Shown in pieces: positions 6,543 to 10,160 of a stretch of DNA of 10,160 nucleotides (position 1 is the stretch's first letter; each line of letters begins with the position of its first letter). The notes under the pieces were generated by a model that saw only the letters and a list, made by a program, of their open reading frames with translations, made no database searches and had not been told where the DNA came from. The DNA is from PGYR01 sp041595255 (GTDB taxonomy: Bacteria > Bacteroidota > Ignavibacteria > Kapaibacteriales > UBA2268), in contig JBFHKR010000091.1 of NCBI GenBank assembly GCA_041595255.1, positions 1 through 10,160 on the forward strand. Reading direction: 5' to 3'. Made by a program: the position numbers and the translations under genes.

Positions 6543-7421
6543 ATGCGAATAATAATCGCAATACTTTTATTGAGTTTTTCAATTACATTTTCGCAAGATG
6601 GAGATTTATGCCTTGGATTAAGTCCGGAAAGTAATAGAAAAACACTAAATTTTGACCAGCCTGTTGCTAATCCATATGAAGCAAGAATCGGGTTTATTGG
6701 ACAACCTATTGATGAAAGATTAAGAATGGACATAGGGGGTTCATTTGATCTAACTCAATCAAATTATGGTCTCAAAACACTAAGCTTTGGTGTTGACTTG
6801 ATGACATATACTCGGCTTAGAAGTGAAGGAAGATTCAAATTTCCAGTTGAGACAACTGATTACTATTTTGGTATTAACTCAGCATACCGATTAACTAGAG
6901 CTCAGAAATCCTTCATTGGGCATTTATTTAATGGTGATGAACAAATAAGGTTAAGATTAGCACATATATCCTCTCATCTAATAGATGGATATACTATCAA
7001 TGATGAATTTATAACTCCTCCTTTCGTTTATAGTCGTGAATTTATAGACGTGTTGTACCGTCCAGGTAATATTTCAAATTTTGCACCTTACTTAGGGACT
7101 AATTTTATTTTTTCCACAATTCCACGATCAATAAATAGAATAGAATTCCAAACAGGTTTTGATTTTATTACAGGGATATTGGATAGTGATTATGACCGTT
7201 CTAATTTCTACTTTGTAGCAGGCTACCACTTTGCATTGCGAGGGTTTGACAACACTTTTTATGGTGTTAATTCTGGTCAAGCTGGTATCAAATATAACTT
7301 TACTAATAATCGAGCAATATTCATAGGTGTATATCTTTATGATGGATTATCTATGCACGGTATGTTTTTTAATCAAAAAGATTCTTATATTGGTATTGGA
7401 ACACAAATCTATTATTTCTAA
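6543..7421 (+). CDS. Predicted outer-membrane beta-barrel protein, DUF1207-like
   Basis: An exported protein of 292 residues with no known reaction. The N-terminus is a clear signal peptide (MRIIIAILLLSFSITFS, likely cut near residue 17-18), and no lipobox cysteine follows it. The rest is rich in alternating hydrophobic/polar stretches with many Tyr and Phe, and the chain ends in QIYYF; a terminal Phe is the usual recognition signal for BAM-dependent outer-membrane proteins. Conserved-looking blocks are ANPYEARIG (42-50), TTDYYFGINSAYR (104-116), HISSHLIDGY (141-150) and FVYSREFIDVLY (161-172). From memory these match DUF1207, a family of unknown function; I could not run a search. TAA of the WbaP-like gene is followed at once by this ATG, so translation is probably coupled, and a role in surface glycan or envelope assembly is an inference from that. 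Downstream, ssb begins after 20 bp. Confidence 0.8.
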   Translation: MRIIIAILLLSFSITFSQDGDLCLGLSPESNRKTLNFDQPVANPYEARIGFIGQPIDERLRMDIGGSFDLTQSNYGLKTLSFGVDLMTYTRLRSEGRFKFPVETTDYYFGINSAYRLTRAQKSFIGHLFNGDEQIRLRLAHISSHLIDGYTINDEFITPPFVYSREFIDVLYRPGNISNFAPYLGTNFIFSTIPRSINRIEFQTGFDFITGILDSDYDRSNFYFVAGYHFALRGFDNTFYGVNSGQAGIKYNFTNNRAIFIGVYLYDGLSMHGMFFNQKDSYIGIGTQIYYF

Positions 7422-7429
7422 AATAAATT

Positions 7430-7433
7430 AGGA
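7430..7433 (+). promoter_or_regulatory. Shine-Dalgarno-like AGGA before ssb
   Basis: AGGA sits 8 bases before the ssb ATG, in a 20-bp gap. It is one of the few recognisable ribosome-binding motifs in the window; most other starts here lack one, as is common in Bacteroidota. Confidence 0.4.
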
Positions 7434-7441
7434 CATAAATC

Positions 7442-7885
7442 ATGGCAAGAAGTTTAAATAGAGTTACACTTTTAGGTAATCTGGGTAGGGATCCCGAATT
7501 ACGCTCAACACCACAAGGTAGCCAAGTTTGTACGCTAAACCTAGCTACAACTGAAAAATACAAAGACAAATCAGGCAATTGGCAAGAGAACACTGATTGG
7601 CACAGAATTGTATTCTGGGACAAAAGTGCTGAGATAGCAGGCAAATACCTAAAGAAAGGTAGTAAAATAATGGTCGAAGGCAAGCTAAAAACTCGCTCAT
7701 ACGAAGATCAATCTGGTACAACTAAATACATTACCGAAGTATTAGGAAGAGAACTTTTCATGCTAGATTCGGCAGGTGGAAGTGGCAATAGTGGCCCTAG
7801 TCACGCAGGTGAATCTTCTCCAAACTATGATAGTTTTGATGATAAAGATTCTAGTGACGAATTCGACGATGATGTACCGTTCTAA
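7442..7885 (+). CDS. ssb: Single-stranded DNA-binding protein
   Basis: SSB coats single-stranded DNA during replication, repair and recombination and recruits partner enzymes through its C-terminal tip. The 147-residue protein has the OB-fold at about 1-108: RSLNRVTLLGNLGRDPELR at the start, then W47, W53 and F59 in the DNA-binding region (NWQENTDWHRIVFWDK), and G-K-Y-L-K-K-G-S-K-I-M-V-E-G-K-L. A glycine/serine-rich, acidic linker runs from about 111 to 141, and the chain ends in DDDVPF, the conserved acidic tip (DDDIPF in E. coli). It is complete and of normal length. Its TAA is directly followed by the ATG of the HAD phosphatase, so the two are likely cotranscribed. Whether this is the only ssb of the genome cannot be seen. 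Confidence 0.96.
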   Translation: MARSLNRVTLLGNLGRDPELRSTPQGSQVCTLNLATTEKYKDKSGNWQENTDWHRIVFWDKSAEIAGKYLKKGSKIMVEGKLKTRSYEDQSGTTKYITEVLGRELFMLDSAGGSGNSGPSHAGESSPNYDSFDDKDSSDEFDDDVPF

Positions 7886-8590
7886 ATGAAAAAATTACTA
7901 CTTTTTGATATAGATGGTACTATACTAAATATGAAAATGGGAGTGTCAAAGAATATTTTCATTGACACTTTTTTTGATATATATGGGCAATCTATTTCTT
8001 TGGACCAAATGCCAAGATTTTCTGGTAATACAGATTTGCAGATTTTGAATCAGATGGCCGATGCAATAGGCTATGATAGAAATTATATTACTCCAAAATT
8101 GGATGATTTTTGGAACTTGAAATTACTTAGATTTAAGCAATACTGTACATCCGAATATATAGAATTAATCCCTGGTGTAGATACACTACTAGAATCACTC
8201 AATAGTAATAAAGAATACGAACTATCGCTTGTAACAGGCAATAGTATAAAAAATGCTTTTCAGAAATTATCATCACATAAATTAGATAGATACTTTACTG
8301 ATGGGGCATTTGGAAATGATAACTCTAATAGGAATTTACTCCCCCCTATTGCATTGGATAGAGTGAATAATAGAGTTGGAAATACTATTTATCGTAGCGA
8401 AAACACAATTATTATAGGTGATACGAATAGTGATTTACTCGCTGCGAAAACTAATGATATGAAAGCAATGATAATTGCAAAAGAAGAAGATCACGATACT
8501 TTCCGTGAACAAAAAGCTGATTCCTTAATGTCAGACTTTTCAGATTTAGACCAATTTTATAATGAGATGAATAGGATATATAGCCAATGA
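7886..8590 (+). CDS. HAD-superfamily hydrolase, phosphoglycolate-phosphatase-like
   Basis: A cytoplasmic Mg-dependent phosphatase of 234 residues. Motif I is FDIDGT (7-12) with nucleophile Asp8 and acid/base Asp10. Motif II is LVTGN with Thr117. Motif IV is IIIGDTNSD (175-183) with Asp179 and Asp183. Residues about 17-90 form a helical C1 cap. The motif III lysine normally seen as G-K-P is absent; NRNLLPPIALDR (148-159) stands there, so Arg149 may take its role, a variant I believe occurs in one phosphatase subgroup. The substrate is unknown: phosphoglycolate, a sugar phosphate or a nucleotide are all possible. Its ATG abuts the ssb stop, and its TGA overlaps the cmk ATG (ATGA), so it is translationally tied to both. 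The neighbourhood (ssb, cmk) makes a housecleaning or nucleotide-linked role plausible but not shown. Confidence 0.88.
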   Translation: MKKLLLFDIDGTILNMKMGVSKNIFIDTFFDIYGQSISLDQMPRFSGNTDLQILNQMADAIGYDRNYITPKLDDFWNLKLLRFKQYCTSEYIELIPGVDTLLESLNSNKEYELSLVTGNSIKNAFQKLSSHKLDRYFTDGAFGNDNSNRNLLPPIALDRVNNRVGNTIYRSENTIIIGDTNSDLLAAKTNDMKAMIIAKEEDHDTFREQKADSLMSDFSDLDQFYNEMNRIYSQ

Positions 8591-9258
8591 AAAAAATAAT
8601 AATAGCATTAGATGGACCAGCAGGATCAGGTAAAACAACTACGGCTAGAGAAGTCGCAAAAAAATTAAATTATATTTACATAGACACTGGCGCTATGTAT
8701 CGGGCTACTACATTAGCATTCATCAGAAGCGGACAAGAGCTAGAAGGTTTCGATTTCGATTCGCTGATGAATAATATAAAAATAGAATTGGAACCAAGTG
8801 AATCGGGTCAACGTACTTTACTCAATGGAGAAGATGTTAGTAAAGAAATAAGAACTGCTGATGTTACAAAATTAGCTAGCCCTGTTGCTGCCGTAGGTAT
8901 AGTAAGAGAGAAACTAGTTGACCAACAACGTGAGCTAGGCAAACAAGGCGGCGTTGTAATGGATGGACGTGATATAGGCACTGTTGTATTTCCTAATGCT
9001 GATTTGAAGCTATATATGCATGCATCTATAGAAGCTAGAGCGGCACGTAGAACAAAAGAGCTTATAGCTGCTGGTGAAGATGTTTCAGTAGAAGAAATAG
9101 CAAAACGAATAGCCGATAGAGACGAATTTGATAGTAACAGAGAGATAAGTCCGTTAAGGAAAGCTGATGATGCTCAAGTTATAGATACTTCAAATATAAC
9201 TATAGAAGAGCAAACAAATATAGTAATAGATTTAGCAAATAAGATAATTAACTCATAA
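8587..9258 (+). CDS. cmk: Cytidylate kinase
   Basis: Phosphorylates CMP and dCMP to the diphosphates with ATP, salvaging cytidine nucleotides from RNA turnover and lipid synthesis. The 223 residues match the family length. The P-loop is GPAGSGKTT (10-18); DTGAMYRA (33-40) and the GRDIGTVVFPNA segment (127-138) belong to the CMP-binding region; RIADRDEFDSNREISPLRKA (174-193) carries the LID and conserved arginines; D-T-S near 200-202 closes the core. All hallmark residues I can check are present. The start overlaps the stop of the HAD phosphatase by 4 bp, and ispH follows after 54 bp. Pairing of cmk with ispH is recurrent in bacteria. Confidence 0.97.
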   Translation: MKKIIIALDGPAGSGKTTTAREVAKKLNYIYIDTGAMYRATTLAFIRSGQELEGFDFDSLMNNIKIELEPSESGQRTLLNGEDVSKEIRTADVTKLASPVAAVGIVREKLVDQQRELGKQGGVVMDGRDIGTVVFPNADLKLYMHASIEARAARRTKELIAAGEDVSVEEIAKRIADRDEFDSNREISPLRKADDAQVIDTSNITIEEQTNIVIDLANKIINS

Positions 9259-9312
9259 ATTTGCAATAGAAAAACTTGGCATTACGTCAAAAAAGAAAAA
9301 ATTAGGTCGAAA

Positions 9313-10160
9313 ATGCAAATAAAAATAGATAACTCAGCGGGATTTTGCTGGGGTGTAGTTAGAACAATAGATATCACAGAGAAAACATTGGCCGCTGCTG
9401 GTGAAAATGAAACTGTATATGTATTAGGTGATATAATCCATAACCCCAAAGAAATCGAGAGATTAGCTGCGAAAGGGCTAAAGACTATTGACCACCTTGG
9501 TATAGAAAAATTGGCTGAAACTGACGAAAAAGCCACTGTTCTAATACGAGCACACGGTGAGCCACCAGCTACATTCCAAATGGCAGAGGATTTGGGCGTT
9601 AGATTAGTAGATGCAACTTGCCCTCTAGTTACTGGTTTACAAAATAGAGTTAAGAGGTACTATGACAAAGGTTACCAAGTAGTAATTTACGGTAAACCGA
9701 ATCATGCTGAAGTTATTGGTTTAAGAGGTATGGTTAATGACAATTGTGTTATTATTCTTTCCGAAGAAGAAGCTTTAGAAAAAGTTGACTTCACTAAGCC
9801 AACAGTCTTATTCTCACAAACTACAATGGAAAAATACGTATATCACAAAATTCGTGATGTCATAGAAAGTAAAGTTCGAAATTTTGTAGAAGGTGGTGAC
9901 ACCAAAGACCATTTCCAATTTAAAAATTCACTTTGTAAAGAAGTTTGGGGAAGAGATGAGGAAGTAGTTCAATTTGCAAAAGATAACGACATAATCATCT
10001 TCGTAGCTGGGCGTAACTCTTCAAATGGGAAGAGCTTATTCAAGCACATGAAACAGTACAATGAGAATATGCATTATATAGAAGATGTAGAAGAAATCGA
10101 TTGGAACTGGTTTGCTGGTAGCGAAATAGTTGGTATAACCGGTGCTACATCTACCCCACA
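9313..10160 (+). CDS. ispH: 4-hydroxy-3-methylbut-2-enyl diphosphate reductase, 3' end cut off
   Basis: IspH (LytB) catalyses the last step of the MEP pathway, reducing HMBPP to IPP and DMAPP with a [4Fe-4S] cluster. The reading frame opens at ATG 9313 and is still open at the window edge, giving 282 visible residues, so only the C-terminal end is missing. The three cluster cysteines are Cys12 (GFCWGV), Cys103 (DATCPLV) and Cys208 (NSLCKEV). Substrate-binding residues are visible as His43 (DIIHNP), His81 (RAHGEPP), and His131/Glu133 (NHAEV); Glu133 matches the catalytic Glu126 of E. coli. SQTT (169-172), VAGRNSSNGKSLF (231-243) and GATSTP at the edge are also present. The LIRAHGEPP and SSNGK forms are typical of Bacteroidota-type IspH. 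It lies 54 bp after cmk, with a weak AGG 6 bases before the start. Confidence 0.95.
   Translation, partial: MQIKIDNSAGFCWGVVRTIDITEKTLAAAGENETVYVLGDIIHNPKEIERLAAKGLKTIDHLGIEKLAETDEKATVLIRAHGEPPATFQMAEDLGVRLVDATCPLVTGLQNRVKRYYDKGYQVVIYGKPNHAEVIGLRGMVNDNCVIILSEEEALEKVDFTKPTVLFSQTTMEKYVYHKIRDVIESKVRNFVEGGDTKDHFQFKNSLCKEVWGRDEEVVQFAKDNDIIIFVAGRNSSNGKSLFKHMKQYNENMHYIEDVEEIDWNWFAGSEIVGITGATSTP

Noticed and set aside
7369..7683. Open frame on the - strand over the DUF1207-like/ssb junction
   Set aside because: It overlaps two convincing + strand genes, including the conserved SSB OB-fold, and shows no family features.
9282..9536. Open frame on the - strand opposite the start of ispH
   Set aside because: It lies inside the well-supported ispH coding region and its translation has no recognisable motif; it is a shadow frame.

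Overview
The window is AT-rich and every convincing gene lies on the + strand. Three features point to the Bacteroidota/Chlorobi (FCB) side of bacteria: a secreted protein with a type IX secretion (Por) sorting tail, an LpxC-FabZ fusion (a well-known arrangement in this superphylum), and a Bacteroidota-style IspH. Isoleucine ATA and arginine AGA codons are common throughout. The genes describe a Gram-negative cell that makes lipid A and surface polysaccharide. I cannot name the genus.

Layout. Positions 46-2415 encode a large exported protein: BNR-like repeats, then several beta-sandwich modules, then the sorting tail. Positions 2562-4736 hold lpxC/fabZ and lpxA, 9 bp apart, covering early lipid A synthesis and the beta-hydroxyacyl-ACP dehydratase step. 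Positions 4737-5066 are about 330 bp of non-coding DNA with several perfect inverted repeats, a sigma70-like promoter and an operator-like palindrome just before the next gene. Positions 5067-7421 hold a WbaP-type polyprenyl-phosphate sugar-phosphate transferase, whose stop codon abuts the start of a predicted outer-membrane beta-barrel protein (DUF1207-like). Positions 7442 to the end hold ssb, a HAD phosphatase, cmk and the 5' part of ispH. These are tightly packed housekeeping genes, with a stop/start abutment at ssb-HAD and a 4-bp overlap at HAD-cmk.

The left and middle parts are linked by the envelope: a surface or secreted protein, lipid A synthesis, initiation of a glycan on the lipid carrier, and an outer-membrane protein. 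The right part serves DNA maintenance, CMP/dCMP phosphorylation and isoprenoid precursors. IspH products feed the polyprenyl carrier used by the WbaP-like enzyme, but that link is metabolic and there is no sequence evidence of shared control.

I see no mobile element, CRISPR array, tRNA, rRNA or defence system. The most unusual parts are the structured 4737-5066 intergenic region with its promoter-palindrome arrangement, and the poorly characterised outer-membrane protein coupled to the glycan-initiating enzyme. Most of the rest is conserved core biology; I do not see a clearly new system.
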